This document shows positions 35,289-43,914 of a stretch of 64,000 bases of DNA, piece by piece. The position numbers and the translations under genes were made by a program. The stretch comes from Deltaproteobacteria bacterium (GTDB lineage: Bacteria > Desulfobacterota > Desulfarculia > Desulfarculales > Desulfarculaceae). The stretch is taken from positions 1 to 64,000 of the forward strand of contig JAHLLK010000010.1 in the NCBI GenBank assembly GCA_020444165.1, given 5' to 3'. A model generated the notes under the pieces. It was not told the DNA's origin and ran no database searches. It was given only the letters and a program-made list of their open reading frames with translations. Numbering within the stretch: position 1 is the first letter of the stretch; every line of letters begins with the position of its first letter.

Positions 35289-36947
35289 ATGGACGGCGGC
35301 AAGGGGCAGGAAGCGGTGGTGGCGGCCATGGAGCGGCCGGAGTTTTATCCCCATCCGGTGGAGCGGGTGGTCCGGGTGGAAACCCACATCAGCCAGGTGT
35401 TCCTCACCGGGCCTTGGGCCTACAAGCTGAAGAAGCCGGTGGACTTCGGCTTTCTGGACTTCACCACCCTGGCGGCCCGCCGCCGCTTTTGCCTGGCCGA
35501 GCTGACCCTGAACCGCCGCCTGGCCCCGGAGATCTACCACCGGGTCCTGGCCATCCAAGCCGGGGAGGACGGACGCCTCCGCCTGGGGGCCGAGGTGGGC
35601 CCTGCGGAGCAAGACGGCGAGGAGGCGGAGGCGGTGGATTACTGCCTGGAGATGCGCCAGATGGCGGCGGAGCGCATGATGGACCAGCTCCTGGACCAGG
35701 GGCGGGTGACCCCGGCCATGGTGGAGGAGATCGCCCGGGTCCTGGCCGCCTTCCACGCCCGGGCGGACCACGGCCCGGAGGTGGCGCGCTGGGGCGCCCC
35801 GGAGGCCATCGAGGAGAACGTGGCCGAGAACTTCAGCCAGACCGCCCAGTTCCAGGAGGTGACCCTGGCCCCGCCCCGCTGGCAGGCCATCCGGGACTAC
35901 AGCCTGGGCTTTTTGAAGGAGCGCCACGAGGTGTTTCTCCAGCGCCTGGGCCAGGGCCGGGTGCGGGACGGCCACGGCGACCTGCACAGCGCCAACATCA
36001 ACCTGCCCGCCGAGGGCGGGGTGCACATCTTCGACTGCATCGAGTTCAACCAGCGCTTCCGCTGCCAGGACACGGCCAGCGACCTGGCCTTTTTGGCCAT
36101 GGATCTGGATTTCCACCAGCGGCCCGACCTGGCGGGGCGGCTGGTGGAGACCTACCAAAAGGCCAGTGGGGACGAGACCCTGGCCGAGGTGCTGGATTTC
36201 TACAAATGCTACCGGGCCGTGGTGCGGGCCAAGGTGCACGGCTTCATGCTGGACGACCAGGGCCGCCCCGTGGCCCACCGCCGCACCGACGTGAGCAAGG
36301 CCCGGGCCTACTGGCGCCTGGCCGTGCGCTACGCCGGGGGGGAGCCGCCCTACTTCCTGGTGGTGGTGTTCGGCCAGATGGGCACCGGCAAGAGCCACCT
36401 CTCCCGGCGCCTGGCCCAGGCCACCGGCTGGTTCCGGGTAAGCTCCGACGAGATGCGCAAATCCCTGGCGGGCCTGCCCGCGGGGCGGGAAGGGCGGCGC
36501 TGGGAGGACTGGGGCCAGGGCTTCTACGGCCCGGAAGCCACCAGGCGGACCTACGACGCCCTGGCCGAGGCGGCCTCCACCCTGTTGGAGGAGGGCGAGT
36601 CGGTGATCGTGGACGCCTCCTTCGGCCGGGCGGCCGACCGCCAGCGTTTTTGGGAGCTGGCCCAGCGCCTGGGCGCGGTGCCGGTCTTCGTGGAGGTGAC
36701 GGCCGCGCGCGCCGTGGTGGAGGAGCGTTTGGCCCGGCGGGAGGCCCAGGGCAACGGGGCCAGCGACGGCCGGCGGGAGCTGCTGGACGCCCAGGCGGCG
36801 GCCTGGGAGGACCCCGGCGACTGGTTGGAGCGCTGGGGGCTGGCCCTTGACGGCGGCCTGCCCAGCCAGGTCAAGCTGTGGCAATTACTGGATCATTTGA
36901 CTGCCTTCGGCTGCGAGCCGATCGCCCCGGAAAGGGAGAAGGCCTGA
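35289..36947 (+). CDS. Bifunctional aminoglycoside-phosphotransferase-like / P-loop kinase
   Basis: 552 aa, two domains. Residues about 10-335 resemble the APH/choline kinase fold: YKLKKPVDFGFLDFT, the Brenner motif VRDGHGDLHSANIN (about 224-237) and IFDCIEFNQRFRCQDTASDLA with the Mg-binding Asp. Residues about 355-520 are an AAA/zeta-like P-loop kinase: VVVFGQMGTGKSHLSRRLA (about 358-376), VSSDEMRKSL and VIVDASFGRAADRQRF. The fused family is widespread with no firm substrate. GGGGAGGCGG precedes ATG at 35289, so the long upstream extension is ignored. Adenine deaminase starts one base after its stop, so they are co-transcribed. Confidence 0.88.
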   Translation: MDGGKGQEAVVAAMERPEFYPHPVERVVRVETHISQVFLTGPWAYKLKKPVDFGFLDFTTLAARRRFCLAELTLNRRLAPEIYHRVLAIQAGEDGRLRLGAEVGPAEQDGEEAEAVDYCLEMRQMAAERMMDQLLDQGRVTPAMVEEIARVLAAFHARADHGPEVARWGAPEAIEENVAENFSQTAQFQEVTLAPPRWQAIRDYSLGFLKERHEVFLQRLGQGRVRDGHGDLHSANINLPAEGGVHIFDCIEFNQRFRCQDTASDLAFLAMDLDFHQRPDLAGRLVETYQKASGDETLAEVLDFYKCYRAVVRAKVHGFMLDDQGRPVAHRRTDVSKARAYWRLAVRYAGGEPPYFLVVVFGQMGTGKSHLSRRLAQATGWFRVSSDEMRKSLAGLPAGREGRRWEDWGQGFYGPEATRRTYDALAEAASTLLEEGESVIVDASFGRAADRQRFWELAQRLGAVPVFVEVTAARAVVEERLARREAQGNGASDGRRELLDAQAAAWEDPGDWLERWGLALDGGLPSQVKLWQLLDHLTAFGCEPIAPEREKA

Positions 36948-36948
36948 G

Positions 36949-38673
36949 ATGAGTCGGCTATGGCGGGAAGGTTTGGAGGAGAGACTGGCCGTGGCCCGGG
37001 GCGAGGCCCCGGCCGAGCTGGTGCTCACGGGGGCCCGGGTGGTCAACGTGTTCGACCACAGCCTGGAGGAAACCAGCGTGGCGGTGCACCAGGGCTGGGT
37101 GGTGGGCCTGGGGGATTACCAGGGCCGGGAGACCCACGACCTGGCCGGCGCCTACCTGGCCCCGGGGTTCATCGAGGGCCACATGCACGTGGAATCCACC
37201 ATGCTCTGCCCGGCCGAGCTGGCCCGGGCCGTGGCCCCCCGGGGCACCGCGGTGATCCTGGCCGATCCCCACGAGATCGCCAACGTGCTGGGGGCCGCGG
37301 GGGTGGCCGCCATGCTGGCCGGTTCGGAAAACCTGCCGGTGACTTTCTACTTCCTGGCCCCCTCCTGCGTGCCGGCCAGCCCCCTGGCCGATTCCGGGGC
37401 GGTGTTGGAAGCGGCCGACCTGGCGGAGTTGGCCGCCCACCCCCGGGTGGTGGGCCTGGCCGAGATGATGAACTTCCCCGGCGCGGCCGGGGGCGACCCC
37501 GGGGTGCTGGCCAAGCTGGCCGCCTTCCACGGCCGGCCCATCGACGGCCACGCCCCCTTGGTGAGCGGGAAATTCCTGAACGCCTACCTCACCGCCGGGC
37601 CGGACAGCGACCACGAGTGCGCCGGCCTGGACGAGGCCCGGGAAAAGCTGGCCCGGGGCATGTGGCTCATGATCCGCCAGGGCACCAGCGCCCACAACCT
37701 GGCCGATCTTCTGCCCGCGGTGACCCCGGCCACCGCGCGGCGCTGCCTCTTGGTCAGCGACGACCGTCACCCCACCACCCTGGCCCAGGAAGGTCACCTG
37801 GATGATCTGCTCCGCCGCGCCGTGGCCCAAGGCCTGGACCCCTTCACCGCGCTCAGCCTGGTGACCCTGAATCCGGCCCGGCGCTTCGGCCTGGCCGGCC
37901 GGGGGGCGGTGGCCCCGGGCTATGTGGCCGATCTGGTGGTGCTGGAGGACCTCCGGGATTTCCGGGTGCGCCGCACCTACCAGGCCGGGCGGCTGGTGGC
38001 CCGGGACGGCCGCTGCCTGCACCCGGCGGACACCCCCTTCCCGGCCTCGGCCCGGGACAGCATGCACCCCGGGCCCCTGACCCCGGAATTGTTCCGCACC
38101 CCCCTGGGCGGCGGCCGGGTCCGGATCATCGAACTGGTGCCGGGGCAGCTCCTGACCAACCAGGCGGTGGAGGAGCCGCCCGCGGCCGGGGGCTTTTTGG
38201 CCGCCGATCCGGCCCGGGACCTGGCCCTGGCCGTGGTGCTGGACCGCCACCATGCCAGCGGCCGCCGCGGCCTTGGCCTGGTGCGGGGCCTGGGGATCAT
38301 CTCCGGGGCCCTGGCCGCCAGCGTGGCCCACGACAGCCACAACCTGGGGGTGGTGGGCACGGACGAGGCCTCGCTCCTGGCCGCGGCCACCCGGGTGGCC
38401 GAGATGGGCGGCGGCATGGCCGTGGCCCAGGAGGGCCGGGTGCTGGCTTCCCTGGCCCTGCCCCTGGCCGGCCTCATGAGCGCCGAACCCCTGGAGCGGG
38501 TGGCGGCCGGGCTGGCGGAGGTGGAGGCCGCGGCCCGGGGGGTTTGCCGCCTGGAAAACCCGCAGATGCCGCTTTCCTTTTTATCCCTGGAGGTGATCCC
38601 CCACTTGAAGCTGACCGCGCGTGGCCTGGTGGACGTGGACCGCTTCGCACCGGTGGAGTTGTTCCTGCCCTGA
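36949..38673 (+). CDS. ade: Adenine deaminase
   Basis: Converts adenine to hypoxanthine in purine salvage; cytoplasmic, binuclear metal amidohydrolase. It has 574 aa, the usual length. Metal-site and family motifs: APGFIEGHMHVESTML (HxH, about 72-87), ILADPHEIANVLG, DGHAPLVSGKFLNAYL, GPDSDHECAG and LLVSDDRHP. The C-terminal domain has HDSHNLGVVGTDEASLL and MGGGMAVAQ. Start ATG at 36949 with AAGGGAGAAGG upstream. It is the second gene of a two-gene unit with the APH/P-loop kinase. Confidence 0.96.
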   Translation: MSRLWREGLEERLAVARGEAPAELVLTGARVVNVFDHSLEETSVAVHQGWVVGLGDYQGRETHDLAGAYLAPGFIEGHMHVESTMLCPAELARAVAPRGTAVILADPHEIANVLGAAGVAAMLAGSENLPVTFYFLAPSCVPASPLADSGAVLEAADLAELAAHPRVVGLAEMMNFPGAAGGDPGVLAKLAAFHGRPIDGHAPLVSGKFLNAYLTAGPDSDHECAGLDEAREKLARGMWLMIRQGTSAHNLADLLPAVTPATARRCLLVSDDRHPTTLAQEGHLDDLLRRAVAQGLDPFTALSLVTLNPARRFGLAGRGAVAPGYVADLVVLEDLRDFRVRRTYQAGRLVARDGRCLHPADTPFPASARDSMHPGPLTPELFRTPLGGGRVRIIELVPGQLLTNQAVEEPPAAGGFLAADPARDLALAVVLDRHHASGRRGLGLVRGLGIISGALAASVAHDSHNLGVVGTDEASLLAAATRVAEMGGGMAVAQEGRVLASLALPLAGLMSAEPLERVAAGLAEVEAAARGVCRLENPQMPLSFLSLEVIPHLKLTARGLVDVDRFAPVELFLP

Positions 38674-38864
38674 CCCGGAGCTGGCCGGCAGTGGCGCGGA
38701 GGTGGCTGAAGTATTTGCTTGTATCCGGCGCGGGCCGGCGGGGGCCGGCGTGGCCCGGAGGCGGCCGGTCTGGGAATGATGCGAGCCAGTGCTGTAATGT
38801 TCCAGAAGCCGGGCCGGGGAACCGTCCCGCCCAGGAGCGGTTTCCCAAATAGAGAGCTTTGCAC

Positions 38865-39011
38865 GGGGCGTCCTGCCCCAGGCCATGTCGGCTTGGCAAA
38901 AACGTGACTCCACCCCAGCAAGCAGAGCTTGCCGGGGGCCCGGGTTTTGCCAAGCCTCACAAATTGCAAGCTTTTTGAAGCCTGCACTTTGGCGGGCCAT
39001 CCTTGGCCCGC
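38865..39011. repeat. Hairpin-array repeat, copy D
   Basis: Array in the 504-base gap between ade and the lipoprotein gene. Stem A is GGGGC 38865-38869 with 38875-38879 (loop reads AGGAC on the minus strand). Stem B is GCTTGGCAAAA 38891-38901, perfectly paired with 38945-38955, enclosing a CCCCAGCAAGC-AGA-GCTTGC inner hairpin as in copy H. Stem C is CAAATTGCA 38960-38968 with 38983-38991, one mismatch. Stem D is GCGGGCC 38992-38998 with 39005-39011; its loop reads AAGGAT on the minus strand. No gene was seen in 38674-38864 or 39012-39177. Confidence 0.85.
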
Positions 39012-39177
39012 ATCGGCCATTGCTTGCCATAAACATGTTTCACAGCCAGTTTTGGTATAATATCAACATGATTTAGGTGTTTCGCCATGCAATGGCCTCA
39101 AATAATACTTGGTTCGGAGGCGGTTTTCCCCGAGACTGGGGACAGTCGGAAAATCGCTTCTAAGTCAGAGGACAAGC

Positions 39178-39603
39178 ATGAAACTTTCCGTCTTGAAATG
39201 GCTGGCTTTTGGAATTGTCTGTTTGTTGCTGGGGGTCGTGGTGCTGGGCTGCGGCGAGAGCGAAGAGGAAAAGGCGACCAGGGAAAACGAGGAGTTCCTC
39301 AAGGAATTCATGATCCAATCGCGAGACGGGATGCTGAAGAGCCTGCAGCCGCAGTTGGCGCAGATTAGCCAGGGGGTGGCCCAGATGGAGGCCCAGCTTC
39401 CCCAACTGGCCGCCGAAGACCAGAAGGAGGCCCAAGCGGCGCTGGACGAGATAAAGAAGCAGGAGACCGTGGTGAACCAGTGTGTGGAAAAGCTCAAAAA
39501 AACCACGGAAGACAGTTTTGACGATGACCGCGAAAACCTTTACCAGGCCGCCAACCGGCTGCAAAAGGATTTTGACCGCGCCAAGGCGGTGTTCGCCAAG
39601 TAA
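39178..39603 (+). CDS. Coiled-coil lipoprotein
   Basis: 141 aa. Signal peptide MKLSVLKWLAFGIVCLLLGV and lipobox VVLGC (Cys at about residue 23) predict export and lipid attachment. The mature part is almost entirely charged alpha-helix, rich in Glu, Lys, Gln and Ala with heptad spacing. It ends ENLYQAANRLQKDFDRAKAVF, which resembles the ends of the next two proteins. AGAGGA precedes ATG at 39178; an upstream in-frame start lacks support. The function is unknown; envelope-stress or spacer roles are possible. It is the first of three related genes. Confidence 0.82.
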   Translation: MKLSVLKWLAFGIVCLLLGVVVLGCGESEEEKATRENEEFLKEFMIQSRDGMLKSLQPQLAQISQGVAQMEAQLPQLAAEDQKEAQAALDEIKKQETVVNQCVEKLKKTTEDSFDDDRENLYQAANRLQKDFDRAKAVFAK

Positions 39604-39891
39604 AGGTCGGCCAAGTCCCGCCCTGTCGACCGGCCCGCCGGCCCGCGCGATCCACGCTTGGGTTAACCCGGGCCCGCCGGACCGGCCGCAGGCCGCAAAG
39701 GGCGCTAGGCTGGCTTTTCGGGCCGGGTCGGCCCGCCCGGAAGGCTGTTTGAGCCTTTTGGGCGCGATTATATGCGCATTTTGCAGTATGCCGGAGCCAA
39801 GCCTCCTGTCCCAAACTGGAACAAAGAGTGTGTGAGGAGGGAATTTGTTCCGCTTTGGGTGTGCCCAATCCCGGCAGGAAGGAAGGTAAAA

Positions 39892-40179
39892 TTGAGCGAA
39901 CGTGAAGCCTACCAGCAAAAGCTGGAAGCTCAAGCCGAGCTGTTGCAAGCCAAGATAGATGAGCTGAAGGCTCAGGCCAAGGTGGCCGGAGCGGAGGCCC
40001 GCGTGGATTACGAACACAAACTGGAAAATTTGCGGAGCCGCCGTCAGGAACTGAAAAACAAACTGGCTGAGTTGAACCAGGCTGGCGGAGATGCTTGGCG
40101 CGAATTGAAAGGCGGCATGGACCGGGCCCTGGACGAGGTGCGGGAGGCCCTGGACCGCGCCGTGGCCAAGTTCAAGTAG
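39892..40179 (+). CDS. Small cytoplasmic coiled-coil protein (sll1863-like)
   Basis: 95 aa from TTG at 39892, chosen because GGAAGGAAGG lies 5-15 bases upstream and the residues before it do not fit the family. The protein is a long Lys/Glu/Ala helix: LSEREAYQQKLEAQAELLQA then KIDELKAQAK, ending MDRALDEVREALDRAVAKF. No signal peptide is present. It resembles the sll1863-type stress-response family. Its C-terminus aligns with the flanking lipoproteins, suggesting duplication. The upstream 288-base gap shows no gene. Confidence 0.72.
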   Translation: MSEREAYQQKLEAQAELLQAKIDELKAQAKVAGAEARVDYEHKLENLRSRRQELKNKLAELNQAGGDAWRELKGGMDRALDEVREALDRAVAKFK

Positions 40180-40252
40180 GACCCGGGGTGCCCGAACGCT
40201 TTGCTCCCCATGGTCGCCCCGTGGGGAAACCTTCAACGAAACGAGGGATATT

Positions 40253-40732
40253 ATGAGTTTTTCGGTTACGAAATGGATCACCCTGACCGCCGCCTGCCTC
40301 CTGCTCTGGGGGTTGGCCGTGGGCTGCAGTGAGGACAAGTCCTCCACCGAAGGCAAGGTTACCGCCGAGGACGTGCAGAAAAAGGCCCAGGAGACCATGG
40401 AGTCCGCGGGCAAGTATCTGGACGAGCAGAAAAAGCAGATGCTGCAAGGCATGGAGGAGCAGTACAACAAGCTGAACGCGGAAATCGACCAGATGAAGTC
40501 CCAGGTCAAGGACCAGGCTAAGGACCAGGCCGCCCAGGGCCAACAGGACTGGGAGAAGTTCAAGGCGGACATTCAGGTCAAGCAGGAGGAGGTGAACAAG
40601 CGCCTGGAGGAGCTGAAGCAGTCCAGCCAGGAAGCCTGGGAAGCCTCGCGCGAGAACTTGCAGAAGGCCCTGGATGAGCTGCAAAAGGCCTACGATAACG
40701 GCAAGGCCGCCTTTGAGAATAAGCAGTCATAA
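40253..40732 (+). CDS. Coiled-coil lipoprotein, sll1863-like
   Basis: 159 aa. Signal peptide MSFSVTKWITLTAACLLLWG and lipobox LAVGC (Cys about 25) predict a lipoprotein. The mature chain is a near-continuous coiled coil (KYLDEQKKQMLQGMEEQYNK, IKQEEVNKRLEELKQ-type heptads) ending NLQKALDELQKAYDNGKAAF. That ending matches the preceding cytoplasmic protein closely. GAGGG lies before the ATG. Together with its neighbours it forms a trio of coiled-coil proteins placed on both sides of the membrane. The function is not known. Confidence 0.83.
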   Translation: MSFSVTKWITLTAACLLLWGLAVGCSEDKSSTEGKVTAEDVQKKAQETMESAGKYLDEQKKQMLQGMEEQYNKLNAEIDQMKSQVKDQAKDQAAQGQQDWEKFKADIQVKQEEVNKRLEELKQSSQEAWEASRENLQKALDELQKAYDNGKAAFENKQS

Positions 40733-40738
40733 CCAACC

Positions 40739-40811
40739 GGGCCGGGGGTGCTCCCCCCGGCCTACCGACTCGGCAGGCGGCCGCCGCGGGATTCAGCCCA
40801 GCGGCGGCCGC
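40739..40811. terminator. Two G/C hairpins after the coiled-coil trio
   Basis: GGCCGGGGG 40740-40748 pairs with CCCCCGGCC 40754-40762. GCGGCCGCCGC 40777-40787 pairs perfectly with 40801-40811. Neither is followed by a T-run, so termination is only possible. Confidence 0.4.
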
Positions 40812-40862
40812 GGTTGCCTCGCCGCGGGGCTGGTGCTATGTTGCCGGTAAGGGAGGAAGACC

Positions 40863-42254
40863 TTGGCCGCCAACCCCGTGAACTGGTTCGACAGCCTGGA
40901 CCGCCGGCTCCTGGACTGGCTGTGGCGGGCGGACCGCCCCGTAGCGGGGCCGTTGCACTACCTGCACCTGTTTCTCCAGGTGAGCTATCTGGGGCTGCGC
41001 AACACCTGGCTGGACCGGGTGCCGTTCCAGGCCAACGCGCTCACCTTCATCACCCTCCTGGGCCTGGTGCCGGCCCTGGCCCTCAGTTTCTCCCTGGCCA
41101 AGGCCCTGGGCTTTGCCGACTCCCTCCGCAAGATCCTGTTCAACGAATACACCCTGAGCCAGCGGGAGGTGCTGGAGTACATCCTCAACTACGTGGACCG
41201 CACTCACGTGGCCACCTTGGGCGTGGTGGGCCTGGCCCTGTTGATCCTCTCCCTGGTGATGACCCTGGCCAGCGTGGAGGAGACCTTCAACCGCATTTGG
41301 GAGGTGCGGGCCGGCCGCAGCCTGTTCCGCAAATTCACCGACTACCTTTTCGTACTCCTGGTTTGCCCCCTGTTGGTGGTGGCGGCCACGGCCTGGTGGG
41401 CCGGGGTGTCCTCCAACCAGTTCGTGCGCTGGATCCTGGACATGGCCTACGTGGGCGAGGTGGCCGGCCTGGGTCTGCAACTGGGCCCCTTCGTGATGTT
41501 GGTGGCCGCCTTCATTTTCCTCTACCTGTTCATCCCCAACACCCGAGTGCCCCTGGTGTCGGCCATCCTGGCCGGCTTCATCGCGGCTTTCCTCTGGTGG
41601 GTGGTGCAGAACATGTACATCCGCTTCCAGGTGGGGGTGGCGCGTTACAACGCCATCTACGGCGGCTTTGCCAGCCTGCCCCTGTTCATGATCTGGGTGC
41701 AGGTGAGCTGGCAGGTGGTGCTTTTGGGGGCTGAGTTGACCCGGGCCCATCACGTGTGCCAGCACGGGCCCCTGCCGGCCGGGCTGTTCCCGCCCTTGAA
41801 CTCCTACCAGCGCCAGCGCCTGGCCTTCAAGCTCATGTACACCCTGGGCCGGCGCTTCCACAACGGGGAGCCGCCCCTGACCCTGGATGAGCTGGCCGCC
41901 GCGCTGGGGGTGCCCAACCGCGAGCTACGCCAAGTGGCCGAGGACCTGGAAACGGCTGGCCTGGCCGGGGACCCCGGCGGGCAGGGCTATTTGCAGCCGG
42001 CCCGGGACCTTTCGGCCATCTCCCTGGCCCAGGTGTTGGGGGCGGTGAGCACCAAGGCCGACCTCACCGCCGGCGACCGGCCCGGCGAGGAGGTGCTGAA
42101 CGAGGTGCTGGGCAGCCTCCTGGCGGCCCAGCAGGGGGTGCTGGGCGAGGCCACCCTCCTGGACCTGGTGCGGAGCGACGGCTTCCGCCCGGCCGACGCT
42201 CGCGCCGGGCGCGAGAACCCGCCCCCTGGGGAGGACGCGGCGCTCCCGGCCTGA
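40863..42254 (+). CDS. YihY/UPF0761-family membrane protein
   Basis: 463 aa. Residues about 40-295 form the six-helix YihY (ribonuclease-BN-like, misnamed) membrane domain: FQANALTFITLLGLVPALAL, VGLALLILSLVMTLASVEET, FNRIWEVRAGRSLFRKFTDY, then YNAIYGGFASLPLFMIWVQV and VVLLGAELTRAH. The C-terminal ~150 residues are cytoplasmic and include a winged-helix-like segment (PPLTLDELAAALGVPNRELR). The start is TTG at 40863 with GGGAGGAAG 6 bases before it. The physiological role is unknown; it is not an RNase. It ends six bases from the stop of a convergent hydrolase gene. Confidence 0.88.
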   Translation: MAANPVNWFDSLDRRLLDWLWRADRPVAGPLHYLHLFLQVSYLGLRNTWLDRVPFQANALTFITLLGLVPALALSFSLAKALGFADSLRKILFNEYTLSQREVLEYILNYVDRTHVATLGVVGLALLILSLVMTLASVEETFNRIWEVRAGRSLFRKFTDYLFVLLVCPLLVVAATAWWAGVSSNQFVRWILDMAYVGEVAGLGLQLGPFVMLVAAFIFLYLFIPNTRVPLVSAILAGFIAAFLWWVVQNMYIRFQVGVARYNAIYGGFASLPLFMIWVQVSWQVVLLGAELTRAHHVCQHGPLPAGLFPPLNSYQRQRLAFKLMYTLGRRFHNGEPPLTLDELAAALGVPNRELRQVAEDLETAGLAGDPGGQGYLQPARDLSAISLAQVLGAVSTKADLTAGDRPGEEVLNEVLGSLLAAQQGVLGEATLLDLVRSDGFRPADARAGRENPPPGEDAALPA

Positions 42255-42260
42255 TCCATA

Positions 42261-43115
42261 TTATATTTTCAGTAAATACTGTAAGGCTTGGTTGAAGGCT
42301 GCCGGCTCTTCGTAAAAGGGCATATGGCCGCTCCGCTCCAGGATCACCCGCCGGGCGCCGGGGATGGCCTGGGCCAGGTAGTCGGCCGTGGGCGGGCCGA
42401 AGCAGATGGTCTGGGAATGGCCGGCCACCACCAGGACCGGCAGGTCCAGCCGGGGCAGCAGGGCGGTGTAGTCCCGGGTCAGGTAGTCGGCGTAGATGGC
42501 CCGGGCCACCTCGCTGGGGCAGGTCAGGTGCTCGGCCAGCATCCAGGCCAGGTCCGGGTCCGGGGCCCGGCCGCCGTGGCGCATGCCGTGCACCAGGTCG
42601 CGGCCAAAGGCCTCGCGGTCCGTGGTCAGGCGGTGAAACAAGGCGTGCATGCCGGGATAGTTGTACCCGGCCAGGGCGTGGGTGTTCCACGCCGCGGGGG
42701 AGAAGGGAAAGGGGCTGGCCTCCACCAGGCCCAGGCCGGCCACGCCCGTGGTGCCGTAGCTGGCCAGATACTCCAGCACCACCGGCCCGGCCAGGGACCA
42801 GCCCACCAGGACGAAATCGGTGAGCTCCAGGTCCTCCACCACCTGGTGGAGGTCCCGGGCGTATTGGGGCACGGTGTGCCCGTGGAGCACCTTCGTGGAG
42901 TTGCCGTGGCCTCGGAGATCCGGAGTCACCACCCGGGCGCACCCGGCCAGGCCCTTGCTCTGATGCTGCCAATAGCGGCGGCTCATGGTCCAGCCGTGCA
43001 CCAAGAGAAGCGGCCGGCCGGCGCCGGTTTCGCTGACGTAGAGCCGGGCTCCGTCCGGGGTTTCCACCAGCCAGTTGCTTTGGCCGGCCTGGTCCGGGGG
43101 CAAGGTCTGGCGCAT
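42261..43115 (-). CDS. Alpha/beta-fold hydrolase
   Basis: 284 aa cytoplasmic hydrolase. The oxyanion region is LLLVHGWTMSRRYW (about 37-50). The nucleophile elbow is VGWSLAGP with Ser107, and the C-terminal catalytic His is in RSGHMPFYEEP. The strand that usually carries the catalytic acid reads VLVVAGHSQTICFG, so the acid is not in its usual place or is supplied elsewhere. It resembles the haloperoxidase/esterase subgroup; the substrate is unknown. It lies 26 bases downstream of the MerR-type gene on the same strand and probably shares its transcript. Confidence 0.85.
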   Translation of the reverse strand: MRQTLPPDQAGQSNWLVETPDGARLYVSETGAGRPLLLVHGWTMSRRYWQHQSKGLAGCARVVTPDLRGHGNSTKVLHGHTVPQYARDLHQVVEDLELTDFVLVGWSLAGPVVLEYLASYGTTGVAGLGLVEASPFPFSPAAWNTHALAGYNYPGMHALFHRLTTDREAFGRDLVHGMRHGGRAPDPDLAWMLAEHLTCPSEVARAIYADYLTRDYTALLPRLDLPVLVVAGHSQTICFGPPTADYLAQAIPGARRVILERSGHMPFYEEPAAFNQALQYLLKI

Positions 43116-43141
43116 GGTGCCTCGCCTAATGGTTCAAGAAG

Positions 43142-43576
43142 TTATTTCAACAGCTTCAGGATGGCTTGCAGCTCGGCCCGCACCTCGGCCAGCAAGGGTG
43201 ATGGCTGGGGTGATGGCTGGGGAGATGGCTGGGGAGATGGGCGGGGCGAGGCCGGGTCGCAGGTCAGGGGTTCGCCGGCCGCGGGAGCGGGCGGGGCAGC
43301 AGGGGAGGTGGGAGTCGCGGCTCCGGCGCTCAGCTCTTCCAGGCGCTGCCGGGCCCCGGCGATGGTGTAGCGTTCGCGGTGCAGGAGGTCCTTGATCAGG
43401 AACAGGGTTTCCAGGTCGGGACGGCGGTAGAGACGCTGGCCGCTGGCCGCGCGCACCGGGGCCAACTCCGGGAACTCGTTCTCCCAGTAACGCAACACAT
43501 GGGTCTCGATGCCCAAGAGACGCGCCGCTTCGCCGATGCGGAAGTACGGCTTTTGGGGAATCTGGGGTTGCTCCAT
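43142..43576 (-). CDS. MerR-family transcriptional regulator
   Basis: 144 aa. MerR helix-turn-helix: YFRIGEAARLLGIETHVLRY and WENEFPELAPVRAASGQRLY (about residues 11-50), then DLETLFLIKDLLHRERYTIAGA. The C-terminal half is a Pro/Ala/Ser linker containing four 12-bp repeats (43197-43244) encoding S-P-Q-P units. It ends in a short helix (LLAEVRAELQAILKLLK). ATG at 43576 gives MEQPQIPQKPYFRIGEAA, a normal MerR start. In related genomes a MerR gene of this type follows pheT, usually after ihfA; here ihfA is missing from the slot. Confidence 0.9.
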   Translation of the reverse strand: MEQPQIPQKPYFRIGEAARLLGIETHVLRYWENEFPELAPVRAASGQRLYRRPDLETLFLIKDLLHRERYTIAGARQRLEELSAGAATPTSPAAPPAPAAGEPLTCDPASPRPSPQPSPQPSPQPSPLLAEVRAELQAILKLLK

Positions 43577-43750
43577 GAACCTCCCTGGGGCCGGCCGCCC
43601 GGGACAAACCCCCGGCCGCTCTCCCTTAAGCCTGGCAGAATCACCCCCGGGCTGGCAAGGGCCGCGGCAAATTCCCGGCGGCCGGGCGGGTGGCTCCGCA
43701 AGGGGAAGGCCTGGGAGCACCCCGGACCCCCTCCCCTTGGCGCCTCCAGC

Positions 43751-43867
43751 CCCCTTTGGCCCCGCTGGCCCCTTTGGCCCCGCTGGCCCCTTTGACCCCG
43801 CTGGCCCCTTTGACCCCGCTGGCCCCTTTGGCCCCGCTGGCCCCTTTGGCCCCTTTGGCCCCTTTGG
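43751..43867. repeat. 18-bp minisatellite with collagen-like coding potential
   Basis: Five head-to-tail 18-bp units (43751-43840; unit CCCCTTTGGCCCCGCTGG, two units with a G-to-A change) are followed by three 9-bp half units (43841-43867). Because the period is a multiple of three, the minus strand reads G-P-K-G-P-A or G-Q-R repeats. The gap 43577-43914 between pheT and merR otherwise shows no gene. Confidence 0.9.
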
Positions 43868-43914
43868 CCCACCGCTCGCCCCCCAGGCAGGTGGCCCCGG
43901 GGCGGAGGAGGGGC

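Noticed and set aside
43741..43870. CRISPR array
   Set aside because: The units are contiguous 18- and 9-bp tandem repeats without unique spacers.
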